A DNA stretch of 64,000 nt from Flavobacteriaceae bacterium PS02334 (GCA_029959295.1 JASCOH010000010.1:1-64000), one strand, 5' to 3'. Positions 27,206-36,253 are shown, counted from the stretch's first letter. Made by a program: numbers and translations. Notes: generated by a model from the letters alone, not told the origin.

Positions 27206-27323
27206 AATACCTTCAGGGGCAGAAGGCCTGGATCTTGATCAAATGTATAGCGCCCATTATTACATGTAAGTATTCCTAAAATTTAACGGGTCAAGAAATT
27301 GAGGCTGCGGGCCTGTCCCCGCC

Positions 27324-27524
27324 TCATTTCTGTACTGCCTTATAAAATTCCTTCAGCCTCCAGAAGGCAGGGCAATCTTCATAATTTCCATTGTAATTCG
27401 CAAGCGTATTGTAGGTGCTCTGCAGGAACTTTTCGCAGTCGGCAATTTTTGCCCAGGGCTTGAAGTCAAAAGTTTCGGGCGGCGGGTTGCTGTCAAAATA
27501 GGATTTGATTTCTATCGGTGTCAT
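27324..27524 (-). CDS. DUF6965 family small protein
   Basis: A 66-residue protein that I place in the DUF6965 family of Bacteroidota. It starts MTPIEIKSYFDSNPPPETF and ends with DCPAFWRLKEFYKAVQK. Function is unknown and there is no signal peptide. It lies 41 bases upstream of the S1/P1 nuclease gene on the same strand. A degraded relative sharing the AFWRL block is at about 38790-38990. Confidence 0.65.
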   Translation of the reverse strand: MTPIEIKSYFDSNPPPETFDFKPWAKIADCEKFLQSTYNTLANYNGNYEDCPAFWRLKEFYKAVQK

Positions 27525-27565
27525 TTTAAATTATGATTTTATATTCTTGATGAAAACACAGGCGC

Positions 27566-28324
27566 TCAGGCATTCCTGAAAAGCAGCTGCAGCACTGCCG
27601 CCAGCCTGATGCCGGCCTTCTGGATCTGCAGCTCGACGATCTTTGCGCTTTCGGAGGCATATTTGTCCTGAATTTTAGGATTGCCGTACGCATAGGCATT
27701 GGCCAGGCAGCTCCTGGATTCCTCGCTCCATCCCACTACGTTGATCTTCCTGATTTCTGCGAGCTCTTCAGGAGCATACGTCTTGGCATTGATGCAGTCC
27801 GAAAGCTCGATATGCTGTGTCGAGATAATCCCGCTGTCCCAGAAGGAATGCAGGTTGGTTCCCTGCCCCCTGTAATTGAGCTGCACGGTATTGCCCCCTT
27901 TGTCCTGCTCATAGCCGACATGCAGGGGCTGGTGCAGGTCGCCTACCAGGTGGAACAAGAAAAGCAGTTTCGTTTTTATTTCTTCCCGATCCAGCTTGCC
28001 CTTGCCGCCAAGTTCTAAAATGGTATTGTTCAGTACGTGCACGATGTTGCTTCCTTCCTTGTCGGCAGGCTTCGCCCCTTTCGGGAAATTCGCATAGTGG
28101 TAGGGCTTCATGAAATCCTTGCTCCGGTCGCCCTTGATGTCGTCCATCCAGTTGGCGGCTTCCTCCAATGACATGCCGTCAAGATAGCCGAGTACGTTCT
28201 TTTTGGTTGCCTCGTCCAGATAGCCGAACGCGACCTGCGCAACCATGGTGTGCCCTTTGCGCCCCCATGCAAAACCGCTAACAGAAAACAACAGCAACAA
28301 TACGATTGAAAATATCCTGTTCAT
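27566..28324 (-). CDS. S1/P1 nuclease family protein
   Basis: A 252-residue exported zinc nuclease. The start at 28324 is chosen because it gives a normal signal peptide (MNRIFSIVLLLLFSVSGFA) cleaved right before WGRKGHTMVAQVA. In this family the new N-terminal tryptophan and this histidine bind zinc. Other ligands are in AANWMDDIK, FLFHLVGDLHQPLHVGY and HSFWD. The enzymes cut single-stranded DNA or RNA and remove 3'-phosphates outside the inner membrane. The usual ligand set appears complete. Confidence 0.88.
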   Translation of the reverse strand: MNRIFSIVLLLLFSVSGFAWGRKGHTMVAQVAFGYLDEATKKNVLGYLDGMSLEEAANWMDDIKGDRSKDFMKPYHYANFPKGAKPADKEGSNIVHVLNNTILELGGKGKLDREEIKTKLLFLFHLVGDLHQPLHVGYEQDKGGNTVQLNYRGQGTNLHSFWDSGIISTQHIELSDCINAKTYAPEELAEIRKINVVGWSEESRSCLANAYAYGNPKIQDKYASESAKIVELQIQKAGIRLAAVLQLLFRNA

Positions 28325-28454
28325 ATTTTTTTTTTGCAAAGTTATAAATAAAACAACGCGCATTCGCAGTTCCTCCGCTATTTCCAGCAAAAGCAAATCA
28401 GGAGCATCAATTTGTTTCGAACGCCCTGCCTATCGACGCTTGCCTGAGCGCAGG

Positions 28455-29599
28455 GCCCACAACGTCAACTTAGATTTCTCCTTCGTGCGCCGCCGGCTGG
28501 CCCAGGAAGGCTGCAAGTGGGCACCCAGGAAGCTCTGCACGGTGCGTGCGGCGCGCAAGATTCGCCCGGGGCTTCCCTCCTACAGCCTGGGCAATCTCTG
28601 CCGCTCGCTCGACATCCCGCTGGAAAACCGCCACCGTAGGGAGGCGATGCGGATGCAACCGCCCTCCTGTTCTCCAAATTGATGGAATGGGACACCGAAG
28701 GCGAAATCGAGAAGATGGCCAAGAAGACCGTACCCGACCAGCGCCTGCCGCCCCACCTGCCGCCGGAAGATTTCGAGCGCCTTCCTGAAAAGCCAGGGGT
28801 CTATTATTTCTACAACCAGGATAAGAGGGCCATCTACGTGGGCAAGGCCGTCAAAATCAGAAAGCGGGTCGCCTCCCGCTTCAGCAGGAACAGCACCACC
28901 TCCCAGCGCCATAATTTCTTGAAGGACATCCACGGGATCTCCTTTGACGAATGCGCCACGGAGCTCATGGCCCTGCTGCTGGAATGTTCCGAGATCCAGA
29001 AGCTCTGGCCCAAATACAACCGGGCGCTCAAGGGTTTCGAGCCCAAGTTCGGCCTCTACAGCTATGAGGCCAGAAACGGCTATAAGTACCTGGCGGTAGG
29101 AAAGCTTCCCAAGTTCCAGTCCTGCGTGCAGGCCTACGACCGGGAGCACGAGGGCATCGACGCCCTGAAGGAAATCGCCCAAAAATTCGCCATCGACCCC
29201 CGCTTCTGCTGCTGCGGCAGGCCCCAACCGGGGGAATTCACGCCCCAGCAGAACACAGTACCCTTACCTGAAATCGGCGTGCACAACGCCCGCATCGGGG
29301 AAGCCCTCGCCCGGATCAAGGAAGGAAAGGAAAGCTACGCCTACCTAGATAAGGGACGGCACACCGAGGAACGGAGCTGCATCTATGTGGAAAACGACGC
29401 CTTCTGCGGCATGGGCTACTTTCCCTCAGGCCTCCTGATAGCGGACCTGTCCGAACTGAAGGAATACATCGAACCGTGCAAAAGCACCCACTATGCCATG
29501 AAGCTGGTCGGGAGCTTCGCGCCGCGGCATCCCGGAAAAATAAAGCCTGTCAAAAAAAGGGAAGCTGCCGCTGCGCACCGCTTTGAACCTAATGGATAA
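28455..29599 (+). pseudogene. Decayed exonuclease / GIY-YIG nuclease gene (paralogue of the gene at 63104)
   Basis: Homology to the gene at 63104 begins abruptly at AHNVNLDFSFVRRRL; the first ~80 residues, including the DIETTG motif, are missing. The frame breaks near 28640 at the ExoIII motif, where RHR should continue as GGDADATA: one base is lost. After that the reading continues intact from about 28679 with PGVYYFYNQDKRAIYVGKA (GIY-YIG) to the end of the paralogue. The intact half could in principle be made from the ATG at 28679. The GC content is high. The DUF1810 gene follows 33 bases later. Confidence 0.8.
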
Positions 29600-29632
29600 A
29601 AAGCTATTTTTACAAACAAAATACCAAGAAAA

Positions 29633-30070
29633 ATGTATACCGTCAAAGGACTCCCCCGCTTCCTCGAAGCCCAGAACCAGACCTACCTGAAAGCGCTTGC
29701 AGAAATAAGATCAGGAGAAAAAACCTCCCACTGGATGTGGTACGTCTTTCCCCAGCTCAAAGGCCTGGGAAGAAGCGACATGGCGCAATTTTACGGAATT
29801 GAAAACCTGAAAGAAGCCGAAGACTACCTTGCCCACCCGGTACTGGGAAAACATCTTGCAGAAATTTCGGAAGCCCTGCTGCGGATAGAAGGGAAATCTG
29901 CCAATGACATCCTGGGCAGCCCCGACGACCTGAAGCTGCAATCCTCTATGACACTTTTCAGCGCCGCGTCCCATTCCAGTTCCGTTTTCCAGGAAGTGCT
30001 CGACAGGTACTTCGGAGGCCAGCCCGACAGCCGCACCCTGTCACTGCTCGCAAAGCTTCCCAGCAGCTAG
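29633..30070 (+). CDS. DUF1810 family protein, copy 1
   Basis: A 145-residue DUF1810 protein. It has the family segments LPRFLEAQNQTYLKALAEI, SHWMWYVFPQLKGLGRSD, HPVLGKHLAEISEALLRIEG and SPDDLKLQSSMTLF. It is similar along its length to the copy at 61979 (shared MWY, HPVLG, SPDDLK blocks). The function of the family is unknown. It directly follows the decayed exonuclease/GIY-YIG gene, and its relative lies in the same neighbourhood of the intact cassette. Confidence 0.85.
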   Translation: MYTVKGLPRFLEAQNQTYLKALAEIRSGEKTSHWMWYVFPQLKGLGRSDMAQFYGIENLKEAEDYLAHPVLGKHLAEISEALLRIEGKSANDILGSPDDLKLQSSMTLFSAASHSSSVFQEVLDRYFGGQPDSRTLSLLAKLPSS

Positions 30071-30139
30071 AACCATAGCAAAAAAGCCAGAAGACAAAAC
30101 AAACGCAGCAGACTGCTCTTTATCAATTACTGCATTCCC

Positions 30140-30592
30140 ATGTTCAAAATAAAGATACTTATTCCGTCATTTTTTTTTATTTCTGCCCTTTCCTTTGGGC
30201 AATCGCCAGATAACACTGCCAAAACAATCAAGGGCTTTGTATTGGACAACGCAGAATATACGAAAACTAAAGTTCCTGTTGCAGAAGCAAAGGTCGAGGT
30301 AAAAGGAACCGGCAGAAAAACATTTTCTGACCAAGACGGCAAATTCATGCTTGAAGCAAATAAAGGCGATACATTGGTCGTGTCGGGACTGGAAATTAAA
30401 ACAATCGAGATTTTAGTTACCGACAGTGAATGCTATGCAGTCGATTCAAACCGAAATTTATTCGAGCCGCTCATGGCGGGAAGGGCAGCCCGAAAATACA
30501 GAAGACAGCAGCAAAAAGCGGCGCGGCGCATGGAACGAAAAATAAAAGAAGGCCTCTATGACTGCCTAAATAACCAAGACAGCCACAACTGA
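30140..30592 (+). CDS. Exported carboxypeptidase-regulatory-like (CarboxypepD_reg-like) protein
   Basis: A 150-residue protein with a signal peptide (FKIKILIPSFFFISALSFG). A single beta-sandwich domain follows: IKGFVLDNAEYTKTKVPVAE, VEVKGTGRKTFSDQDGKFML, and GDTLVVSGLEIKTIEI. The basic C-terminal tail (ARKYRRQQQKAARRMERKIK) is unusual for an exported protein. This domain is common at the start of TonB-dependent receptors, but here it stands alone. A lipoprotein gene follows 12 bases downstream. Confidence 0.7.
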   Translation: MFKIKILIPSFFFISALSFGQSPDNTAKTIKGFVLDNAEYTKTKVPVAEAKVEVKGTGRKTFSDQDGKFMLEANKGDTLVVSGLEIKTIEILVTDSECYAVDSNRNLFEPLMAGRAARKYRRQQQKAARRMERKIKEGLYDCLNNQDSHN

Positions 30593-30604
30593 TAAAAAAA
30601 TACT

Positions 30605-31060
30605 ATGAATATCACTTCTAATTTTATTGCTCTTATACTCCTATTGCTATTCGCTGGATGTTCATCCAACCCACAATCCATCGATAAAATTTCATATAAT
30701 TGTGTCGGCGGGGAAACGGGAGGATATGCAAATGTAGAAATAACCAAGGATTCATTAAATGGAACGATTGGAAGCCCAAACAAAAAAATCACCATCAAGG
30801 AAGAAATTCGAAAAACTTTTTGGGATTCGCTAACCAAGTCCATTACATTAGATGATTTCAAAAAAATTAAAACCGGGAGAAGCGTTGTGCATATAGACGG
30901 CATAGACGTTTCCGTAAAAATTGAAACCGGGGAAGACAGCTGCTCGTTCTTAAACGGAGACACAGACAGGCCCCAAAATAAAAAAGTTTTGCATTTCATG
31001 GACATTTTAGAGAATGAGCTGAGAAACAAATTTAGCATGAAAGGGATACAGGACGAATAG
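30605..31060 (+). CDS. Hypothetical lipoprotein
   Basis: A 151-residue protein with lipoprotein signal (FIALILLLLFAGC, then SSNPQS). The remainder is a compact alpha/beta sequence with no family I know. Two further cysteines (YNCVGGETGG and DSCSFLNGD) could form a disulphide. It is downstream of the CarboxypepD-like gene at a 12-bp distance and is probably in the same transcript. Confidence 0.65.
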   Translation: MNITSNFIALILLLLFAGCSSNPQSIDKISYNCVGGETGGYANVEITKDSLNGTIGSPNKKITIKEEIRKTFWDSLTKSITLDDFKKIKTGRSVVHIDGIDVSVKIETGEDSCSFLNGDTDRPQNKKVLHFMDILENELRNKFSMKGIQDE

Positions 31061-31142
31061 ATCGCAGATGCGAGGATGCAGAAAAATTCCTGGTAATTTT
31101 GATCAGAATGCGGAAACCCATAAAATAAATAATATCAAAAAC

Positions 31143-31861
31143 ATGAAAAAAGTACTACTCTCCTTATTTGCAGTAACATTATTCAGCTGCGTATCTGATG
31201 AAGGCGATACTCCTCCGGCAAACGCGGGGCTAAAATTGGTCAAGATTGTCGAGACGGACCTGGACGGAAATACCGTCCTGACCACCAACCTGAACTATAC
31301 CAACAACCAAATTACCTTGGTGGAGGGAAGTGAAAGCACAGGCAATACCTTCAAGACTGAATTTGTATATGAAAACCAGAAGCTGGTGAGGGAAAATCAT
31401 TTTGAAAACAATACTTCTACCGGATACCTAATCCTGAGCTATACCGGCGAGAGGGTAACCAGCACGGCTTCACGTGAGGAAGGCATAAATTACACTAACA
31501 ATTACGCTTACGACAGCAACGGCTTGTAACCAACGAAAAACAGTACAGAAACGGCGCATTGGACGATGACAGGTATTACGACCATGACCATGCGGGAAAC
31601 ATAGTGCGGTATGAATACGATGCAGGCTGCATAACATATAGCCACGATACTGCCAAAAATCCTTTTTCAATCATCTACAGCGATGCCGTTTTAAAAGTCA
31701 ACGGCCCGCGTTTCACTACAAACAACATAACCAAAGAAACTGCAAGCAACCGAACTGTCAGGAATTATGCCTGCACTTATAATTCGGAAGGATATCCGAC
31801 AGAAAAAATTGAATCATACGACGGACGCTCACAAAGAAAGACCAACTATTATTACGAGTAA
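31143..31861 (+). pseudogene. Frameshifted lipoprotein with RHS/YD-like sequence
   Basis: The first part (start 31143, MKKVLLSLFAVTLFSC lipobox) reads to a stop at 31529. The next frame continues the same protein without a gap: NGL is followed in the +1 frame by VTNEKQYRNGALDDDRYYDH and DHAGNIVRYEYDAG, to 31861. A single missing base near 31526 explains it. Intact length would be about 239 residues. The YD/YNSEGYPTEK style resembles RHS-type repeats of exported lipoproteins. It could be a real mutation or a sequence error. Confidence 0.7.
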
Positions 31862-31968
31862 ATTGTACAGAGATTAACATCTGTGAGTAAAAAAAGTGAT
31901 CGGCAGTGCGGAAAACCGTAAAAAAAATAACCACGCCGGTGCTATATTTTACTAAACTCAAAAAACAA

Positions 31969-32526
31969 ATGATGAATAAAATAATACTTATCCTGTTCAT
32001 CTTCTTCTCAGCTCATATTGCAAATGCGCAGCTGCACGGCAAATTTCCATTTAACGAAAAAGGCGAAATTGTCTACAGTGAAGCTGTCAATATAAAGGGC
32101 GCGGATAAAACAGACCTTTACAGAAAAGCTAAAATTTTCTTTGTGGATGATATGCTATCTACAGGAAACATTGTCCAACTCGACGATAAAGAAAATGGGA
32201 TTATAATCGGCAAGGGATCCTTAGCTATTCCAATTCAAAATAAAAAGCTGTCACTACCTGTTAATCTACATTTCACAATAAAAGTTGAAGTTAAGGATGA
32301 TCGATATCGCTATAAAATATACTCCTTGAGATACGAGACAAAAGCCACAAGCTTTACAGCTGAAGAACTTTTCGCTAAAGAAAAATCTGCCGAATATAAA
32401 AAAGCTAAAAAAAATGCCAGAGATATAGCTGACCAGTATCTTGACAGAACCATCACAGTTGCTGACAACATCATAGCTACTTTAAAAGAATATATGTCAA
32501 GCAACAATAATAAAAAAGACTGGTAA
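31969..32526 (+). CDS. DUF4468 domain-containing exported protein
   Basis: A 185-residue protein after trimming to the ATG at 31969, which gives a clear signal peptide (MMNKIILILFIFFSAHIANA). The domain resembles DUF4468 with a TBP-like fold: GEIVYSEAVNIKGADKTDLY, FFVDDMLSTGNIVQLDDKEN, and FTIKVEVKDDRYRYKIYSL. The family occurs in Bacteroidota; function unknown. A terminator follows after about 50 bases, convergent with the beta-helix gene. Confidence 0.75.
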   Translation: MMNKIILILFIFFSAHIANAQLHGKFPFNEKGEIVYSEAVNIKGADKTDLYRKAKIFFVDDMLSTGNIVQLDDKENGIIIGKGSLAIPIQNKKLSLPVNLHFTIKVEVKDDRYRYKIYSLRYETKATSFTAEELFAKEKSAEYKKAKKNARDIADQYLDRTITVADNIIATLKEYMSSNNNKKDW

Positions 32527-32576
32527 TATGGGAACCAGTAATAATCTAAGAAATCCAAGCTTAGATTTGGCATAAA

Positions 32577-32606
32577 AAAAACCGAAGACCCTAATCTTCG
32601 GTTTTT
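32577..32606. terminator. Bidirectional terminator
   Basis: The arms AAAAACCGAAGA and TCTTCGGTTTTT have a 6-base loop. The flanking A and T runs serve both the DUF4468 gene (plus) and the beta-helix gene (minus). Confidence 0.88.
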
Positions 32607-32615
32607 CTATTTGAA

Positions 32616-34214
32616 TCAGACCTGCGCTGCCCTGAGGACTGAAATCAGCTGGAAGGTATCGAGATACAATCCTGTAGGAACATCTGCTTTCATGAATACC
32701 GCAACATCTCCGGCATTCAGAGCTAGCGTACTCTTCCCGAGCAGGTTGATATTTCTGCTGCTGCTAAAAGAGATACTTCCAACCGCCTTTATTGTAATAG
32801 TTTCTGTTGCGCTTATCGAAGACTTTATTGTAGCTATAGCTGTTTGAGAGTAGCTCACATTGACAAACTTGTGCCTTGCGCAGTCAATCTCGAACAACCC
32901 GTTACTTATTGTCTGGACGATGCCATGCGTCAATCCGAGCTTATTATCTTGGAATACGTTGTCCGATATCGCTATCCCCCCGTTCCTGTTGTTTTCTGCA
33001 AAAATAAATGAGCTGTCCTTGCTTACGTTAGGGCTGTTCGGATCACTTACGGCTACGTAGTTATTATAAACATTTACGAATGAATTGGCTACGGAAATGC
33101 ACTGCCCTCCCTTTATATTATCCGGCGACACTACCAGCGAACCGTATCCAGATGCATTCGCAAACCTGCAGTTCTGCACGGTAATATCCCTGCAGCTGTT
33201 ATATTCTGTCCCGTTAAGCGTTATGGAAACGCCTACGTTTTCAAACCAGCAGGTATCAATATTCACGTTTTCTACATAATTCAAGTAGATTCCATAGTCG
33301 CCCTCTTGGAAGCTGCAGTTTATGAAGCTCAATATTGCTGTGGTAGTTGAGCCGGTATGCGAAATATTTACGTTGTGTCCTTTGGGAAACCTGGATGGCG
33401 TGCCAGACTTGTATCCGTCAAAATTGCAGTTTATGAATGTCGTTTGTCCGGTCTGGCCTGTTATCTTCAGACAGTGCGAAAAGTCATTCATTTTTGAAAT
33501 CCTTATGTTTTCAAACGTGTTGAACTGGTTCGGTAGCGGGCTGTCCTGCACAGTATCCAAGAAGAGCCCATGTCCCCCGAAGTTGAAGATCTTGATATTC
33601 TTGAACGAAGAATTCCATATGCCGTCCTTCAGCAGCATGCCTCCCGCATTTGTCTCATTCCTTCCGTACAGGGTTATATTTTCCATATTCAAAAAGGTAG
33701 GGCCTGTCTGTGTCTTGAGCATATAGTCAGCAGTATGGTTGACCGTAGTCTGGAGAACCGTCCTGTCAATATTTTCACCTATGATTGATATTCCGCTTTT
33801 TAGTATAAGCGTGTTGATGCGGTAGCTGCCGTTCGGGATATAGACCACCGAGCCCTTCATCTCTGGATCATTTTGGGCATTCATCCAAGCAAAATCTATA
33901 GCGTTCTGGAAGGCCGCGGTATAATCCTGCGTCTTTCCGAAAGCACCAAAATACAGAACGTTAATGTGGCCATCGTACTGCCTTAGCCATCTTCCCTTGT
34001 CCTGGGTTGTAGATTGGGTCTTGATTACAGTACCGTTGTTATCTATCGCATACGTTCCGGTGCCGTAGTACGGCGGCATCGTACTCCACATGAAAAGGCC
34101 TCCCCCGCCGTCTCCGTCAAAGGTATGCCCTTTTACGAAACACAGCTCGTTTCCGAACATTACCGTGGTGTCTACATTTCTTAATGCTTGCAAATTTGCT
34201 ACTACTTCTGTCAT
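32616..34214 (-). CDS. Right-handed beta-helix protein, pectate-lyase-3/tailspike-like
   Basis: A 532-residue protein without a signal peptide or sorting domain. The N-terminal 90 residues (VKGHTFDGDGGGGLFMW, DNNGTVIK, GRWLRQYDGHINVLYFGAFG) match the entry into phage tailspike and Pectate_lyase_3 beta-helices. Helical-rung repeats follow, with many asparagine ladders, for example FINCNFDGY, FENVGVSITLNG and QNCRFANASGYG. The C-terminal 100 residues form a different beta domain. A polysaccharide-cleaving or -binding role is likely. The lack of an export signal is odd for a secreted lyase and fits a phage- or contractile-tail-type protein. Confidence 0.75.
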   Translation of the reverse strand: MTEVVANLQALRNVDTTVMFGNELCFVKGHTFDGDGGGGLFMWSTMPPYYGTGTYAIDNNGTVIKTQSTTQDKGRWLRQYDGHINVLYFGAFGKTQDYTAAFQNAIDFAWMNAQNDPEMKGSVVYIPNGSYRINTLILKSGISIIGENIDRTVLQTTVNHTADYMLKTQTGPTFLNMENITLYGRNETNAGGMLLKDGIWNSSFKNIKIFNFGGHGLFLDTVQDSPLPNQFNTFENIRISKMNDFSHCLKITGQTGQTTFINCNFDGYKSGTPSRFPKGHNVNISHTGSTTTAILSFINCSFQEGDYGIYLNYVENVNIDTCWFENVGVSITLNGTEYNSCRDITVQNCRFANASGYGSLVVSPDNIKGGQCISVANSFVNVYNNYVAVSDPNSPNVSKDSSFIFAENNRNGGIAISDNVFQDNKLGLTHGIVQTISNGLFEIDCARHKFVNVSYSQTAIATIKSSISATETITIKAVGSISFSSSRNINLLGKSTLALNAGDVAVFMKADVPTGLYLDTFQLISVLRAAQV

Positions 34215-34401
34215 AATTTATTGGTTTTGTTAATAAATTCATTATCAATAACAAAACGAAAGACATATGAATTTTATTACATTTATTTGTAAGATTTTTA
34301 CTTTTATATTTATTGTGATTTCAAAATAGGGTATTTGCGGAAACCCGTAACTTAATTTATACTGCTGGTGATACATTTGGCGAAACGTAAACTTAGATTA
34401 T

Positions 34402-34629
34402 ATGAAAAAAGGATTCTTAGCCAGTATCGCGCTATTCTCAATTATTGCCTGTTCGCCAGGCTCAGACGACGATTATAAACCTGACACCAATACTGAAATA
34501 TCAGGAAGCTCAAGCGGATGCGGCAACTACAACGGCCATGTGCTGCATACTGGAGGGCAAGGCGGATGCTTCTACTACGGTTCAAGCGGCAACAAGATTT
34601 ATGTGGACAGGTCGTATTGCAGGTGCTAA
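34402..34629 (+). CDS. Small cysteine-rich lipoprotein with PBCV_basic_adap-like motif
   Basis: A 75-residue lipoprotein (signal FLASIALFSIIAC, then SPGSDDD). The mature part has five more cysteines and the block HTGGQGGCFYYGSSGNKIYV, which looks like the PBCV-specific basic adaptor repeat. The last residues DRSYCRC add two cysteines. A compact disulphide-bonded domain on the cell surface is likely. The role is unknown. Confidence 0.65.
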   Translation: MKKGFLASIALFSIIACSPGSDDDYKPDTNTEISGSSSGCGNYNGHVLHTGGQGGCFYYGSSGNKIYVDRSYCRC

Positions 34630-34638
34630 TAACAGAAC

Positions 34639-34785
34639 ATGGGATATAGAAGATCCTATTACAGAAAGGATGGAACCTTTGCAAAGAGTTCCTGGGACAG
34701 CAGAAGGAGAGGCACTACTAATGGAAACCCTTGGCCATTCATAATAATCGCTATAATTATTTTTTCGATTGTGAAAAATTGCTAA
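34639..34785 (+). CDS. Small basic membrane protein (48 residues)
   Basis: An open frame of 48 codons, 9 bases after the lipoprotein stop. The N-terminal half is strongly basic (MGYRRSYYRKDGTFAKSSW, then SRRRGTTNGN) and the C-terminal half is one membrane segment (PWPFIIIAIIIFSIV) ending KNC. The basic-then-hydrophobic layout reads as a genuine small membrane protein. Its distance suggests cotranscription with the lipoprotein. Family not known. Confidence 0.5.
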   Translation: MGYRRSYYRKDGTFAKSSWDSRRRGTTNGNPWPFIIIAIIIFSIVKNC

Positions 34786-34820
34786 AAATATTTATTTTAT
34801 TATGGCGAAGCCGCCACGAT

Positions 34821-35084
34821 TCAGCTGCTTTTTAAGGCCTTCAAAATAGTGCTCAAGTCCGAATTAAATTCCAGCAAAAGTGCGTAATATTCTTTCATTT
34901 CTGAAGATGTCTTTACTGTTTTTATTCCCCTGACATAAGTATCTTTGATCCTAAGATACATTTCTCCTGCAGTGCAGTTTTTCGAAATGCGTACGTCTCT
35001 TCCGTGGCAGAGGACAATATCGATCAGCCGGTTTTGTATCTTTTTAATCGTAAGGCAGCTCAGTATGAAATAGTAGTATCGCAT
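34821..35084 (-). CDS. Hypothetical protein
   Basis: An 87-residue protein of mixed helical character. It starts MRYYYFILSCLTIKKIQNRL, has two cysteines in the middle (VLCHGRDVRISKNCTAG), and ends in a helix (EYYALLLEFNSDLSTILKAL). No family recognised. It stands alone among small orphan genes. Confidence 0.4.
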   Translation of the reverse strand: MRYYYFILSCLTIKKIQNRLIDIVLCHGRDVRISKNCTAGEMYLRIKDTYVRGIKTVKTSSEMKEYYALLLEFNSDLSTILKALKSS

Positions 35085-35273
35085 AGGGCGAAGATAATAA
35101 TTTTTTACGAGTGAAATTGATTAGCTCTATTTGTAATGGAGAAAACAGGTATTTCTACGCAGTTTTGTATAAGTCGGAATGAATATGTTTGCCTTATCAC
35201 TTTCCTCAGCATTTATGGAAAACCGTAAAATTGTCCCAGACGCTTAACCTACTTCTGTGCTTAAGACAACTTT

Positions 35274-35483
35274 ATGAAATTTAATTTCAAGCTCATATGC
35301 TCGCCAGCAGACAAAGAAAAGCTAGTGGATATACTGCAGCAGTACAAAAACGAAATACAGATTACAGATAGCTACCTTCGGGATGATCTGATGATCACCC
35401 ATTGCGTTTCGCATGGCATTGCGACGGGTCTTAGGATTTCGGAGAAAATTGGTGCTGAAATCGAGATTATGGGTTGTAGCTGA
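35274..35483 (+). CDS. Hypothetical protein
   Basis: A 69-residue protein, basic at the start (MKFNFKLICSPADKEKLVDI) and with an alpha/beta flow (LRDDLMITHCVSHGIATGL, then EIEIMGCS). I know no family. Support is reading-frame length and plausible composition only. Confidence 0.4.
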   Translation: MKFNFKLICSPADKEKLVDILQQYKNEIQITDSYLRDDLMITHCVSHGIATGLRISEKIGAEIEIMGCS

Positions 35484-35593
35484 TGCGTTATAGATTTGCG
35501 GGTACGGTAGGTTAAGTACCAAAAAATAATGAGGCAAGTAAAAAGTTTGGCAGTTCAATATTTGGCGATTGTTTTTTAAAAATATAACTATCT

Positions 35594-35773
35594 ATGAAAG
35601 ATTCAAACGATAAATTTTCTGATAATAACGCGATGAGTTATGAATATCTTATCAGGCGTGCTCATCAATGTGGTTGACATGGAGTAGCAGGAGCTGATGC
35701 AGATACCTATCGAAGATTATTGCGTATTGCCAAAATATATTATTCTGAGATGGATGCTATCAAAAACAACTAA
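35594..35773 (+). pseudogene. Small gene interrupted by an in-frame TGA
   Basis: The frame reads MKDSNDKFSDNNAMSYEYLI and RRAHQCG, then TGA, then continues HGVAGADADTYRRLLRIAKI to a TAA at 35771. Both sides have consistent charged helical composition, as if one 59-residue protein had lost a tryptophan codon (TGG to TGA). The normal reading would stop after 27 residues. Family unknown. Confidence 0.45.
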
Positions 35774-35818
35774 GAAAGATTATGGTGCAAAAGCCAAGAA
35801 GAGATATTCGTTGATTAC

Positions 35819-36025
35819 ATGGTAGCTTACGGAGAAGTTAAGGCATATATTTTTACAGCAATAGGTAATATTAAGAGGAAATACGAGGATCAACTGAGTG
35901 ATAATCAATATAACGAACTGGAAGATGTTGAAGTTTCGATAAGTAAACCAGATCTTGAAAAACTAACTTACGGTATTGTTCGTGCTGAAGTTGTCTTTTT
36001 AGAATTAGGACTATATCCGAAATAA
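35819..36025 (+). CDS. Hypothetical protein
   Basis: A 68-residue acidic helical protein (MVAYGEVKAYIFTAIGNIKR, LSDNQYNELEDVEVSIS, then LTYGIVRAEVVFLELGLY). The frame is open 15 codons further upstream without a start codon. No family is known to me. It follows the interrupted gene by 45 bases on the same strand. Confidence 0.4.
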   Translation: MVAYGEVKAYIFTAIGNIKRKYEDQLSDNQYNELEDVEVSISKPDLEKLTYGIVRAEVVFLELGLYPK

Positions 36026-36253
36026 ATATTTTCGTATAGGAAGTTAAATGAAAACTCAATTACAACTCCATTCTTGAATAATCATGTGCATATTCATGGT
36101 TAGAATGGTTAGGTTTGCTTGTATAATTTATTTTAGGTGAATATGGGAAACCGTAAGGAATGTCAGTAATTAGCTTTAATTTTGGTATAATTATACACTT
36201 AAAATATAAACTATTCCGCCATACAGCCGCGAACTTCAAAGCCAAACTTAAGA

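Noticed and set aside
28245-28454. Upstream part of the open frame that leads into the decayed exonuclease
   Set aside because: It is antisense to the S1/P1 nuclease and its upstream region; only the part from 28455 is homologous to the exonuclease.
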